Shown in pieces: positions 25,668 to 32,252 of a stretch of DNA of 61,078 nt. The position numbers were made by a program, and so were the translations under genes. Under the pieces are notes generated by a model, which did not search any database, was not told the origin of the DNA, and saw only the letters and a program-made list of their open reading frames with translations. The number at the start of each line of letters is the position of its first letter. The stretch's first letter is position 1. The stretch comes from a virus. The stretch lies in the IMG/VR virus record IMGVR_UViG_3300036979_000267, positions 1 through 61,078 of that record; one strand, given 5' to 3'.

Positions 25668-28070
25668 CTACGTCCACGCGCCGATATTGACTCTCTCGAC
25701 TTCCCGGACGGTATTGCCCATGTACGCCCCGGACTGCTGGCCGTCCGCGTGAAGCGCTAGATACTGGAGTGCGTCACAGTTGCTCACCAGCACGCCGTTG
25801 GCATAGTACGCCCCAGCCCCCTCAACGGCTATCGCGTAGACGCAGGCGGGCTGCGCTAATGGCAGCACCTGCACACACCTTAGAGCATGTTTTTGTTTTC
25901 CGGTACTTGTTCGCTTGGAACTCTGTACCGCAAACCACGCACGTGCGCGTTTCGTCATCAACTCCGCTGGCGACTCGGGCCATGCCCTGACAACTGGGGG
26001 AGCAGAACCCCCGCTTGCGGGCTCCGGCAAAGCCGTCGTACAGCTTACCGCACTGTGTGCAGACATGCTGTTGCTTTTCCCGCCCAATCCACGTAGATTT
26101 CCCGTGCTCCCGGTGCCAAGCCAGTCCATCAGGGCTACCATGCCACTGCGCAGCGGCGAGCCGGGCCGCTGCCAGATGCTCGGGCATACCGAACGTACCG
26201 TCGGCGATGCGTTCGAGGGCATGTTGCCTGCTGTGGTCGGTGCCGAGCATGAGGGCAAGGTTTTCAAGGCGGTTGTCGCTGGTGTTTCCATTGTCGTGGT
26301 GCACGTGGTGCTTGGGGGGTATTGGCCCGTTGTGGAACTCCCACACGTACCGGTGCATGTAGACCGTGCGGCGGCCAGACTCCTCATAACCAGCTTTGTA
26401 GTACCCCCGGCCTTTGCGATAGAACCGAATGCCGTTGAAAATCTGAACCGGATGTTTTGTAGCCATGGAGCGCTCCGAGTGTGGATGCTGTCCAGTATAT
26501 CAGAATACTGGAGTGCGTCAAGCGCAACCCACCCCCGTTGTGTGAGTATGGGATGGTCGGGCGTCCCCTCAAGCACCAGCCCGTCGGACAATTCCGCGCG
26601 CACCACGGGCGCAACACGGCTGTGGACCGCTGTGACCCTCCGGGGGCCAATCGGAGTCTCCACCAAGTCCCCCACGCGCAAAAGGTCCACGTCCGTCGCG
26701 CCATCCGGGGTAGCGACGCGCGTACCAGCCACAAAGCAGATGTGAGAGGCCATGTTTTTCTCCGGCTCGTCGTCCATCTCGCCCGTTTTCTTGGCCTTGT
26801 ACCGGTACTTGCCGCGCAAACCCCCAATCAAATTTAAGCACTTGTTGTCCACAAGGAACCCCGCGCCGCCGTCCACCTGTCGGTTGAGGAACTGGTCCAC
26901 CGCCCCGATGCGGGCAATCAGGGAGTTGGTGTGGGCCGAGATAGCCGTAAACCCCTCGGCTTTCAAGATGTCGTACACCGTTTTCTCGTCGGTCTGCACC
27001 CGCGAGCGTCCAGCGGGGTCGCCGATAACGAGTATGGGCGCCCCGGGAAAGTTCTGCGCCAGTAGTGGTTTCAGTATGGTACGCACGAACCGGAGCACGC
27101 CCATGCCGTCCGAGGTGGCCTCGCCCATGACCAGCAGCCTGCCCTGCATGTCAAGCTGCCCGATGACCGCACTGGGGTTCAACCCGAAGTCCATGCCGAT
27201 GAGCACTGGCCGTACCCCGTTCAGTATGGGTCGCAGCGCGCCCTTGGCGATGTGAAAGTCGGAGTCGAACGATTTCCACACGGGCTGGCCAGACAGGCTC
27301 TTGCCGAACTTCGCGTGGATGTAAATATCTATGTATTCCTCGGATTTCCCAGTTGCGAGCGTTTCATAGTACCCTGAAGGAAGCAGGTGGAGCCAGTCTG
27401 CTTCCGGGCTCGTCCCGCTAGGTTGAATTGTCACGTGTGTGTTCGATGGGGGGTTCGTCAGCAGGCCCTCGAAGTACGTGTCCATATCGGGCGGATTCGA
27501 GGCGCCCCATAGCCGGGCATTGGGGGTTCCGTCGTCCATGACACAGCCCATGCGCGGGTTACCCTTGTCGTCCGTCCCCCATTCCGGTTTGTGGGGCACC
27601 ATCATGCCATCGGGGTATCGACCCAATCGGGCCTGCAGGGCCTCGAAGATGTCCTTGTTGAGTTCGCGGAACTCGTCAATGATGGCAAAGCTCGCTTGGA
27701 GCGACAGCAGCCGCCGTACGTCTTGGGCGTCGTCAAGGCCGCGGAACAGCACATCGCACCGAATGTCACCAACAGACAGCTCAAAGCGCATCTCGGACTT
27801 GTAGTAGGTACCCGCCTCACCGTCCGGGAACCATTTTAGGAAGTCGGGAATGCTCGTGTCACGAAGTTGTTCACGTGTGTTGCGTACGAAAATGCACCGC
27901 GAGCGGCGAAAGCCATCCTTGGCCCGGGCCATGTGCCCAGCGTGGTAAAGCAGCTTCACGATCGCGGAAGTTGTCTTTGAGCTGCCTACTGGTCCACAGA
28001 TGAACGAGATGAACTTTTCCGAGGTAAAGAACGCCTCGGTGCTCGGAACTGGGGTGAAGATCAGGCTCAT
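25668..28070 (-). CDS. terL: Terminase large subunit precursor containing an intein
   Basis: The precursor is 800 residues; removal of the intein (residues 445-764) would leave a 480-residue terminase. The ATPase part has a Walker A GPVGSSKTT at 26-34 and Walker B with FAIIDEFREL (Asp132, Glu133). The RNase H-like nuclease part includes LIGMDFGLNP and ILVIGDPAG. The intein sits after Ile444, and the Cys after it is followed directly by the DALQY motif, whose Asp is the third metal ligand of TerL nucleases. The unspliced precursor should therefore be nuclease-defective. It overlaps the small subunit gene by 4 bases. Between residues about 540 and 740 the frame is a low-complexity Ser/Thr/Pro-rich out-of-frame reading of the nested endonuclease gene. 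Confidence 0.92.
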   Translation of the reverse strand: MSLIFTPVPSTEAFFTSEKFISFICGPVGSSKTTSAIVKLLYHAGHMARAKDGFRRSRCIFVRNTREQLRDTSIPDFLKWFPDGEAGTYYKSEMRFELSVGDIRCDVLFRGLDDAQDVRRLLSLQASFAIIDEFRELNKDIFEALQARLGRYPDGMMVPHKPEWGTDDKGNPRMGCVMDDGTPNARLWGASNPPDMDTYFEGLLTNPPSNTHVTIQPSGTSPEADWLHLLPSGYYETLATGKSEEYIDIYIHAKFGKSLSGQPVWKSFDSDFHIAKGALRPILNGVRPVLIGMDFGLNPSAVIGQLDMQGRLLVMGEATSDGMGVLRFVRTILKPLLAQNFPGAPILVIGDPAGRSRVQTDEKTVYDILKAEGFTAISAHTNSLIARIGAVDQFLNRQVDGGAGFLVDNKCLNLIGGLRGKYRYKAKKTGEMDDEPEKNMASHICFVAGTRVATPDGATDVDLLRVGDLVETPIGPRRVTAVHSRVAPVVRAELSDGLVLEGTPDHPILTQRGWVALDALQYSDILDSIHTRSAPWLQNIRFRFSTAFGSIAKAGGTTKLVMRSLAAARSTCTGTCGSSTTGQYPPSTTCTTTMETPATTALKTLPSCSAPTTAGNMPSNASPTVRSVCPSIWQRPGSPLRSGMVALMDWLGTGSTGNLRGLGGKSNSMSAHSAVSCTTALPEPASGGSAPPVVRAWPESPAELMTKRARAWFAVQSSKRTSTGKQKHALRCVQVLPLAQPACVYAIAVEGAGAYYANGVLVSNCDALQYLALHADGQQSGAYMGNTVREVERVNIGAWT
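25761..25776 (-). repeat. 16-bp direct repeat, extein copy
   Basis: The coding-strand sequence TGACGCACTCCAGTAT, which encodes the start of the TerL nuclease motif DALQY, is repeated exactly at 26505-26520 inside the intein, where the intein also reads DALQY. The spacing between copies is 744 bases, a whole number of codons, and encloses the nested HNH gene and intein C-terminus. Confidence 0.9.
25822..26466 (-). CDS. HNH homing endonuclease nested out of frame in the TerL intein
   Basis: A 214-residue frame, offset by two bases from terL on the same strand, starts at an ATG with GGAG six bases upstream and ends TGA. Residues about 36-75 form an HNH_3-type module: MHRYVWEFHNGPIPPKH, then HHDNG at 56-60 and NRLENL. 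Two zinc ribbons follow, CTQC/CSPSC at 136-159 and CVVC/CSKVC at 176-198. These are definite coding signatures, whereas the intein frame over the same bases is low complexity. The gene probably makes the intein mobile by cutting intein-less terL. The last 30 or so bases also encode intein block F in the other frame, so that segment is under double constraint. Confidence 0.9.
   Translation of the reverse strand: MATKHPVQIFNGIRFYRKGRGYYKAGYEESGRRTVYMHRYVWEFHNGPIPPKHHVHHDNGNTSDNRLENLALMLGTDHSRQHALERIADGTFGMPEHLAAARLAAAQWHGSPDGLAWHREHGKSTWIGREKQQHVCTQCGKLYDGFAGARKRGFCSPSCQGMARVASGVDDETRTCVVCGTEFQANKYRKTKTCSKVCAGAAISAARLRLRDSR
26505..26520 (-). repeat. 16-bp direct repeat, intein copy
   Basis: This copy matches the extein DALQY-coding sequence at 25761-25776 exactly. 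It lies 39 bases upstream of the nested HNH start codon, at the end of the N-terminal splicing segment (GWVALDALQYSDIL). Confidence 0.9.
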
Positions 28071-28666
28071 GGGGTGAGCCTCCCAAACTCAATTTCAAAG
28101 GCCTCCGCGTTGTGGTGCAGGGCCGTATCGGTGTCAGGTTCAGGGAACATTGTGAGGCGCGGGAGGGTTTCCGGGGGTGCTTTTTGGACCTTTTCGGGGA
28201 GAATTACCCCCTGAAACTTCGGTTTTTCCTCGTTTTCTAGGGTGATTTGGGTGCTTTTCGGGGCACCGTTGAGGCTAATTGTGATGCTGTAACCGGGTCC
28301 AGAGGCGATGTCGGCGGTGTGTTTCGGGGCTAATTTGCCCCAATCTACGAGGTTTTCGAGCGTTTTTACCCTCATGGCGGCCGGTGTATCGGTGTCTTTT
28401 GCCATACGGTAGATGTCGGCAAGAAGGTCTTCGGCCAGCACACGGGCTTTTGCGGAGAAACTGAAGCCGTTCTCCGTAAGGTCTGCCTTGAAGTCCTTCA
28501 GGTACCGCTGATACTGGGGGTTTTTGGCTATCGCCTCGTACTCCGGCAGCGTCAGGCACTCGTGAGAGAGGAAAACGGACAGGGGTTCCCCGGGGCCAAG
28601 CGCATTCCGGGCTTCGGACAGGGCAAGCTCTCGTAGGTTTTGGTCGGCGGCAATGGATGGGTGCAT
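28067..28666 (-). CDS. terS: Terminase small subunit (probable)
   Basis: The 199-residue protein precedes terL with a 4-base overlap, the canonical position. It has an N-terminal helical part with an ALSEARNALG helix and SHECLTLPEYEAIAKNPQYQRYL, consistent with a DNA-binding helix-turn-helix, a central helical domain (LAEDLLADIYRMAKDTDTPAAM) for oligomerisation, and a C-terminal segment (about 150-199) with Pro/Glu-rich character that usually contacts the large subunit. The initiating ATG is 28666. Assignment by position and pattern. Confidence 0.78.
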   Translation of the reverse strand: MHPSIAADQNLRELALSEARNALGPGEPLSVFLSHECLTLPEYEAIAKNPQYQRYLKDFKADLTENGFSFSAKARVLAEDLLADIYRMAKDTDTPAAMRVKTLENLVDWGKLAPKHTADIASGPGYSITISLNGAPKSTQITLENEEKPKFQGVILPEKVQKAPPETLPRLTMFPEPDTDTALHHNAEAFEIEFGRLTP

Positions 28667-28875
28667 GAAATCTACTAAGCCTTCGCAGCTTGTGGAATAG
28701 CGGGGAATGTAACACGAACGGGGCTGGCGGGGAATACTAAATCACGTGACTGAGTAAAAGGTTAGATGTCTAAAGTGAAAAATGGGCGGAAAATTTTTAG
28801 ATAGGGGGAAACACTGTATAAAAACACAGGGAGATGAAAAAATGGGGCGCGTGTTATGGTGAAGGGATAACTACC

Positions 28876-28912
28876 CGAGGGGGAGGGGGGCCTATGGACG
28901 GGTGGGTGGGGG
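28876..28912 (+). other. G-rich tract, possible quadruplex
   Basis: Five or more runs of three to six G residues occur within 37 bases on the plus strand, enough for a G-quadruplex. It is outside any gene and immediately left of the repeat cluster, so it could affect origin melting or transcription direction. Folding is not tested. Confidence 0.55.
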
Positions 28913-28920
28913 TACTGCCC

Positions 28921-29042
28921 TACTATCATCTTTCGGCGCCTCCTCCAACCCCGGCCTGCCCACGGCGCAGCGCTCAACTACTATCACAAGGCTAGGCTCC
29001 AGTATGCGAGTGGCCCGGCGAAGACGCGCGCGACTACTATCA
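28921..29042 (+). repeat. Three TACTATCA iteron-like repeats
   Basis: The octamer TACTATCA occurs at 28921-28928, 28979-28986 and 29035-29042, spaced 58 and 56 bases apart, mostly within ACTACTATCA. A fourth lies at 30105-30112 and two variants, TACTGTCA, at 30152 and 30179. Regularly spaced short repeats in a divergent spacer suggest binding sites for a replication initiator or regulator. Confidence 0.65.
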
Positions 29043-29055
29043 CCTTTCAGGGGCC

Positions 29056-29071
29056 TAATCCTGCGGAATTA
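29056..29071. repeat. Degenerate 16-bp palindrome
   Basis: TAATCCTGCGGAATTA differs from the repeated palindrome TAATCCC-NN-GGGATTA at two arm positions. It lies just upstream of the -35 box of the promoter for the 228-residue early gene, where a bound protein could regulate it. Confidence 0.6.
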
Positions 29072-29081
29072 CGTGGCGCAC

Positions 29082-29108
29082 TTGTCGTTCACGTACCTAT
29101 GTTATAAT
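29082..29108 (+). promoter_or_regulatory. Sigma70-like promoter for the first early gene
   Basis: TTGTCG at 29082-29087 and a perfect TATAAT at 29103-29108 are separated by 15 bases. The -10 box is consensus; the spacer is short. Transcription would start near 29115 and read into the gene at 29184. Confidence 0.6.
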
Positions 29109-29183
29109 TCAGTCGTGGCCGGATTACTGGCCTACCGTCCCAGCGGGTTTATTGGGCAACTTGATTATTAGGAGTTTCATACC

Positions 29184-29870
29184 ATGGCTAAAAACCAAAA
29201 GTCTATCGATACCGTTATCGTCGCCACCCCTGCGGTCGTGACCCTTATCAATGCGGCCGGTAAAGCCGCGGGCACAATGTACAGCAAGACGCTAGAAGCA
29301 GCGAAGCTAGCATCCGCGGAGTTAAACGGGGCTAAGCCGATGGCCGAGCGTATTTCTGAGGTTGTCACCCGGTACGCTGATACATTTAAGGCTCTCAAGA
29401 CGAACGCGAACAACGTCAGGTCAATTTTCGTTGACGCCCTCACACTGCACGCATGTGCAGGCGACCAGGTGACGATTGTCGGAGCGGATAAGTCACAGCA
29501 AACATTGTCTGCATCCGCTGCCGTGGCCACACTGGCTAAGAACCCAATGAGGGAAGCAGCAAAGCAGGTAAGGGAAACACACGACATGGGCCGGAAAACA
29601 AAGCCGAAGGAAGTCATCATCAAACCCGCTATTGATACCGCAGGGCTTCAACGCGAAACGCTGGCCGAAGTTGCCGATCATATGGCAAGCCCTGATTTCG
29701 TGGCAAAACTTGTCGCCCTGATGGATGTCGCCGGATACATTCTGCAGGCAAAGGCGAAGCTAGCAAATCAGGCGCCCGCGAAGCCCGCGAAGCCAGCAAA
29801 GCTCGTGACCATGGCAAGCCTACCGGTTCACCGGGTAACTGGTGCCGTGAACCTGCCCGCGCCACTGTAA
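29184..29870 (+). CDS. First rightward early gene, Ala/Lys-rich protein
   Basis: The 228-residue protein starts MAKNQKSIDTVIVATPAVVT with TTAGGAG upstream. It is helical and Ala/Lys-rich. The C-terminal part carries a PAKPAKPAK repeat before the end. No motif identifies it. Being the first gene transcribed after entry from a consensus -10 promoter, with its own downstream hairpin, it may act in host takeover or defence evasion. This is inference from position. Confidence 0.65.
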   Translation: MAKNQKSIDTVIVATPAVVTLINAAGKAAGTMYSKTLEAAKLASAELNGAKPMAERISEVVTRYADTFKALKTNANNVRSIFVDALTLHACAGDQVTIVGADKSQQTLSASAAVATLAKNPMREAAKQVRETHDMGRKTKPKEVIIKPAIDTAGLQRETLAEVADHMASPDFVAKLVALMDVAGYILQAKAKLANQAPAKPAKPAKLVTMASLPVHRVTGAVNLPAPL

Positions 29871-29877
29871 TAACCCA

Positions 29878-29895
29878 GAGCCCCCATGGGGGCTC
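29878..29895. terminator. Perfect 8-bp hairpin after the first early gene
   Basis: GAGCCCCC and GGGGGCTC form an 8-bp stem around the two bases AT, 8 bases after the stop codon. There is no T-run, so it may be an mRNA 3'-end stabiliser rather than an intrinsic terminator. Confidence 0.5.
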
Positions 29896-29912
29896 GCACT
29901 GGAGAATCTATT

Positions 29913-30059
29913 ATGCTTATCAATTCCACATCCCGAACATACTGGTTTTTAGTCTGCCCATTGTCCCGCGTGGGAGTGTTGCGAGTGTATGCGGCACGTG
30001 TCGAACAGGACTACACGACGTGGGTTCACGTGCTCCCATGCTGGGCACCAGCACCCTAA
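29913..30059 (+). CDS. Small ORF (48 aa), early region
   Basis: ATG at 29913 with GGAG eight bases upstream, inside the recurring ACTGGAGA leader, opens 48 codons ending TAA just before a strong terminator. The product starts MLINSTSRTYWFLVCPLS and is Trp/Cys-containing. The ribosome site and the terminator directly after it support a real gene. Function unknown. Confidence 0.55.
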   Translation: MLINSTSRTYWFLVCPLSRVGVLRVYAARVEQDYTTWVHVLPCWAPAP

Positions 30060-30063
30060 CCCC

Positions 30064-30091
30064 AAGGCCCCACACGGGGCCTTTTATTTTT
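30064..30091 (+). terminator. Rho-independent terminator
   Basis: An 8-bp stem AAGGCCCC/GGGGCCTT with an ACAC loop is followed by TTATTTTT. It lies 5 bases after the 48-codon gene and closes the first early transcription unit. Confidence 0.88.
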
Positions 30092-30140
30092 CCCAAGGGG
30101 TAACTACTATCACCTCGCTCTGGCCGCTCTGCGGCCTTTC

Positions 30141-30188
30141 GGCCTTCCCACTACTGTCATGCGACGGGGCCTTCCCACTACTGTCATG
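30141..30188 (+). repeat. 21-base tandem repeat, period 27
   Basis: The 21 bases at 30141-30161 recur exactly at 30168-30188. Each copy contains the TACTGTCA variant of the iteron, so the tandem duplication doubles that site. Confidence 0.85.
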
Positions 30189-30210
30189 GATCGGCGCGGG
30201 GCTGGGCGGC

Positions 30211-30226
30211 TAATCCCGCGGGATTA
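30211..30226. repeat. 16-bp palindrome, copy 1 (centre CG)
   Basis: TAATCCCGCGGGATTA is a perfect palindrome, intergenic, immediately after the tandem iterons. Confidence 0.9.
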
Positions 30227-30648
30227 GGTACGGTAGTTGCCACGTACACAGAGATAAGAGGGACAGAAATCTAAGAATTAACTAATTAGCGCCCACAAAA
30301 AATCGTAGCGTGGCGAAGCCCCTGTTTATGCGGGTTTCGACGACTAATTCGTTTCTGTCTCGGGTAACGTGGTTGGCACAGAGTACGATAGATATTTGAA
30401 TGCGTAAGTGCTTGATTCCATTGGGTTTTCTACCGACCGGCATATGGAGTAGTTATATATAGTTTTTATTTCATTTAATCATCATTTCTAAAGAGTCGTG
30501 TGGCAAAATGTTTTCCCCTGACCCCCTCCAAATTGCGATCCCCAAATACTCCTTCCACGGTGACTCTCTTGGGCGGATTTCCAATCTAATTAACTACCGC
30601 TTCGTAACTACATGATTCCAAAGAATAAAGTCGTAGATGGCCCAATAA

Positions 30649-30671
30649 TATAATGAACTAAGGTGTATAAT
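30649..30671 (+). promoter_or_regulatory. Two TATAAT boxes before the 286-residue gene
   Basis: TATAAT occurs at 30649-30654 and again at 30666-30671, 32 bases before the start codon. No good -35 box was seen at the right distance, so only the -10 elements are proposed. Confidence 0.45.
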
Positions 30672-30702
30672 TTCCCCACCTAAAACCAACTAAGGAACCC
30701 CG

Positions 30703-31563
30703 ATGACCAAATTTATCAATGACCTGCCTGAGTTAGAAGCCACGTATCTGCACGAGCAGCTCAAGTACGACCCCGAGACTGGCGCGCTGGTGTGGATCGT
30801 CAAGCGCCAAGGCGTTACCTGTGGGGCTGTTGCTGGGCTGCGTCGCTACGAAGGTGACTCCATCCACATCGGCCTTCGTAAATTCCAGTACCCTGCCGAG
30901 CTACTCGTGTGGGTAATGCGCCGGGGCTCGTGGCCTTCGCACATACCGTACCACATGGACCAAAACCGAAGTAATAATCTAATTGCGAATCTGGCGCTGC
31001 CCGTGGGCGCGCACCAGATAAAACCCCCACGCCAAAGGCGCATGCAGGTCGTGCTGGCACGGCTAGACGCAACCCCTGTCCCCGACACCTTTGCCGCCGC
31101 CCTTGCACCCACCATCAGCCTCGACCTTGCACGGTTAGGCACGACAGCCCCTGCCGACGCCTTTGCCCCAGACACCAAGCGGAACAACCGGGGGCGCAAG
31201 CACGCGCTGGTATCCATTCGACTACCCGCCAAGGCGCCGGAGCCCACTGCGCTGGAGGCCATGCAGTCGCTAATAATAAAGGCGCGCGTCGAACTGGCAC
31301 ACGAGCAGGGCAACCCCCCGGACATGAGCCCAGCACCGGAGAACATCGCAGGGCGCGCCGCCGTGATCGAGTACACCCGCAAGCTGGCCAGCTTGGAGGA
31401 GCGCATCCGCGGTATGCAACGCAAGATCGCCACCATGGAGGAGCAGGACGCCCAGAACCCCATGACCTCAGACACGGCCACACACCAGCCCATCAAAGGG
31501 TTGTCCACACTGCAGGGCCTGTTCGCCAAAGCCCTTGGAGGCACACCCCACAAAATCACGTGA
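30703..31563 (+). CDS. Protein with degenerate HNH_3-like N-terminal domain
   Basis: The 286-residue protein begins with a segment (about residues 18-105) resembling HNH_3 homing endonucleases: LKYDPETGALVWIVK, LLVWVMRRGSWP and YHMDQNRSNNLIANL. The last of these matches the HxDxNxxNN...NL core, but the preceding metal-binding residues look altered. The remaining 180 residues are Ala/Pro/Arg-rich with a coiled coil near 225-255. It could be an endonuclease domain reused for DNA binding. A ribosome site, AAGGAA, lies 8 bases upstream. Confidence 0.6.
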   Translation: MTKFINDLPELEATYLHEQLKYDPETGALVWIVKRQGVTCGAVAGLRRYEGDSIHIGLRKFQYPAELLVWVMRRGSWPSHIPYHMDQNRSNNLIANLALPVGAHQIKPPRQRRMQVVLARLDATPVPDTFAAALAPTISLDLARLGTTAPADAFAPDTKRNNRGRKHALVSIRLPAKAPEPTALEAMQSLIIKARVELAHEQGNPPDMSPAPENIAGRAAVIEYTRKLASLEERIRGMQRKIATMEEQDAQNPMTSDTATHQPIKGLSTLQGLFAKALGGTPHKIT

Positions 31564-31574
31564 ACCACTACCTA

Positions 31575-31603
31575 TTGACAAGTACCCCAAAACCTGTTAC
31601 AAT
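31575..31603 (+). promoter_or_regulatory. Sigma70 promoter
   Basis: A consensus TTGACA at 31575-31580 is followed, after exactly 17 bases, by TACAAT at 31598-31603. It is one of the clearest promoters in the window and drives the gene cluster beginning at 31711. The 16-bp palindrome lies 50 bases downstream, within the leader. Confidence 0.85.
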
Positions 31604-31653
31604 ATACCCAGTGAGTCAGAAAGCGTCTAGGTTTTCACTCACTGCCCCTCGCT

Positions 31654-31669
31654 TAATCCCGCGGGATTA
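31654..31669. repeat. 16-bp palindrome, copy 2 (centre CG)
   Basis: A perfect TAATCCC-CG-GGGATTA lies in the leader between the promoter at 31575 and the gene at 31711. Confidence 0.9.
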
Positions 31670-31710
31670 GGTTCTCAACTTGTTACTTTGTTCTTATTAG
31701 GAGATTCGCT

Positions 31711-32040
31711 ATGTCCAACCACGTATTCAACGAACTCAACGCGTTCAACGCACTCAACGCACTCCATGAGGAGCGGGCATTGCTCCAGGCGGAGTTGGCC
31801 TTACTACGAGAGGACAACGCAGCCCTCAATGCTGCACTGCAGGACTACACCGCACCCCGCACCGTGGGCCAGCTTCTCGACGACCTCGACCACTACCCGA
31901 CCTGCGAACTTATGGCGGCCCTGCACGGCGCGGTGCTGCACTCCAACGGCCTCGACTTTTGTGAGCGTGACACCATGCTGGAACTGGCCGCCATGCTGCG
32001 CATGGAAGCTGTGCGCCGGGGCAGCACAGCCGCTCTCTAA
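31711..32040 (+). CDS. Coiled-coil hypothetical protein
   Basis: The 109-residue protein starts MSNHVFNELNAFNALNALHE and has a Leu/Ala/Glu coiled coil at about residues 17-45. The remainder is helical, with a YPTCELMAALHGAVLHSNG segment. It has GGAG ahead of the start. Its TAA stop is the first three bases of palindrome copy 3. Function unknown. Confidence 0.65.
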   Translation: MSNHVFNELNAFNALNALHEERALLQAELALLREDNAALNAALQDYTAPRTVGQLLDDLDHYPTCELMAALHGAVLHSNGLDFCERDTMLELAAMLRMEAVRRGSTAAL

Positions 32041-32053
32041 TCCCACGGGATTA
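32038..32053. repeat. 16-bp palindrome, copy 3 (centre AC)
   Basis: The TAA of the palindrome is the stop codon of the coiled-coil gene. Confidence 0.9.
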
Positions 32054-32089
32054 CGGTATTCTCATTCACTTAATTACTTAGGATTTCAT

Positions 32090-32248
32090 ATGCCTCTCTT
32101 CAACACATTTCGCAAGGGTCTCCAGCTCTTCATGATCTACACCCGCGACGGTCACCCCGTCGGTATGCTGTGGGCCGGTTCATCGGAAGCAGCCAAGGGT
32201 CGTGCCGACCGGCTCGGTGGCGCAGGCTCCACAGTGGAAAGGGCGTAA
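32090..32248 (+). CDS. Small hypothetical protein (52 aa)
   Basis: ATG at 32090 with AGGAT six bases upstream opens 52 codons. The product starts MPLFNTFRKGLQLFMIYTRD and is basic at the end. It lies between palindrome copy 3 and the next gene with no overlap. Function unknown. Confidence 0.55.
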   Translation: MPLFNTFRKGLQLFMIYTRDGHPVGMLWAGSSEAAKGRADRLGGAGSTVERA

Positions 32249-32252
32249 CACC

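Larger units (their letters stand above)
25779..26738 (-). mobile_element. TerL intein (320 aa) with out-of-frame endonuclease gene
   Basis: The first residue is Cys445 (codon 26738-26736) in CFVAGTRVATPDG, typical of splicing block A. Block B is GTPDHPILT with the expected TxxH. The C-terminal part is VYAIAVEGAGAYYANGVL ending VSN before Cys+1, resembling block F and G; the usual block F Asp is Ala here and the penultimate His is Ser. Splicing would join Ile444 to the Cys before DALQY. About 200 codons between these blocks show no intein-like sequence and coincide with the complete HNH gene in another frame. Splicing competence is inferred. Confidence 0.88.
28667..29183. other. Divergent intergenic control region, left part
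   Basis: This stretch of 517 bases lies between the leftward late genes and the rightward early genes and holds no convincing gene. It contains an AT-rich left half, a G-rich tract (28876-28912), three TACTATCA repeats, a degenerate copy of the 16-bp palindrome and a sigma70-like promoter for the first rightward gene. A leftward late promoter must also lie here but no clear one was seen. Confidence 0.75.
30092..30702. other. Long intergenic region, possible origin or control region
   Basis: This gap of 611 bases has no convincing gene. It contains three TACTRTCA repeats, a tandem repeat, a perfect copy of the 16-bp palindrome, an inverted pair GACAGAAA (about 30262) and TTTCTGTC (about 30352), and an AT-rich 300-base stretch in an otherwise GC-rich genome. 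Such a combination would suit a replication origin. It ends with promoter-like TATAAT boxes. Confidence 0.6.

Noticed and set aside
25850-26466. The terL-frame residues about 540-740 as a novel intein domain
   Set aside because: The stretch is Ser/Thr/Pro-rich low-complexity text that coincides exactly with the HNH gene in another frame, so it is best explained as the out-of-frame reading of that gene.
28762-28977. 71-codon minus-strand frame in the divergent spacer
   Set aside because: It is Pro/Ser-rich, starts inside the G-rich tract complement, and has no ribosome site; the region looks regulatory.
29989-30213. 74-codon frame in the second spacer
   Set aside because: It crosses a strong terminator hairpin and the iteron repeats and has no ribosome site.
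28667-30702. tRNA genes in the long spacers
   Set aside because: No cloverleaf, T-loop GTTCGA-type sequence or CCA end could be found by eye.
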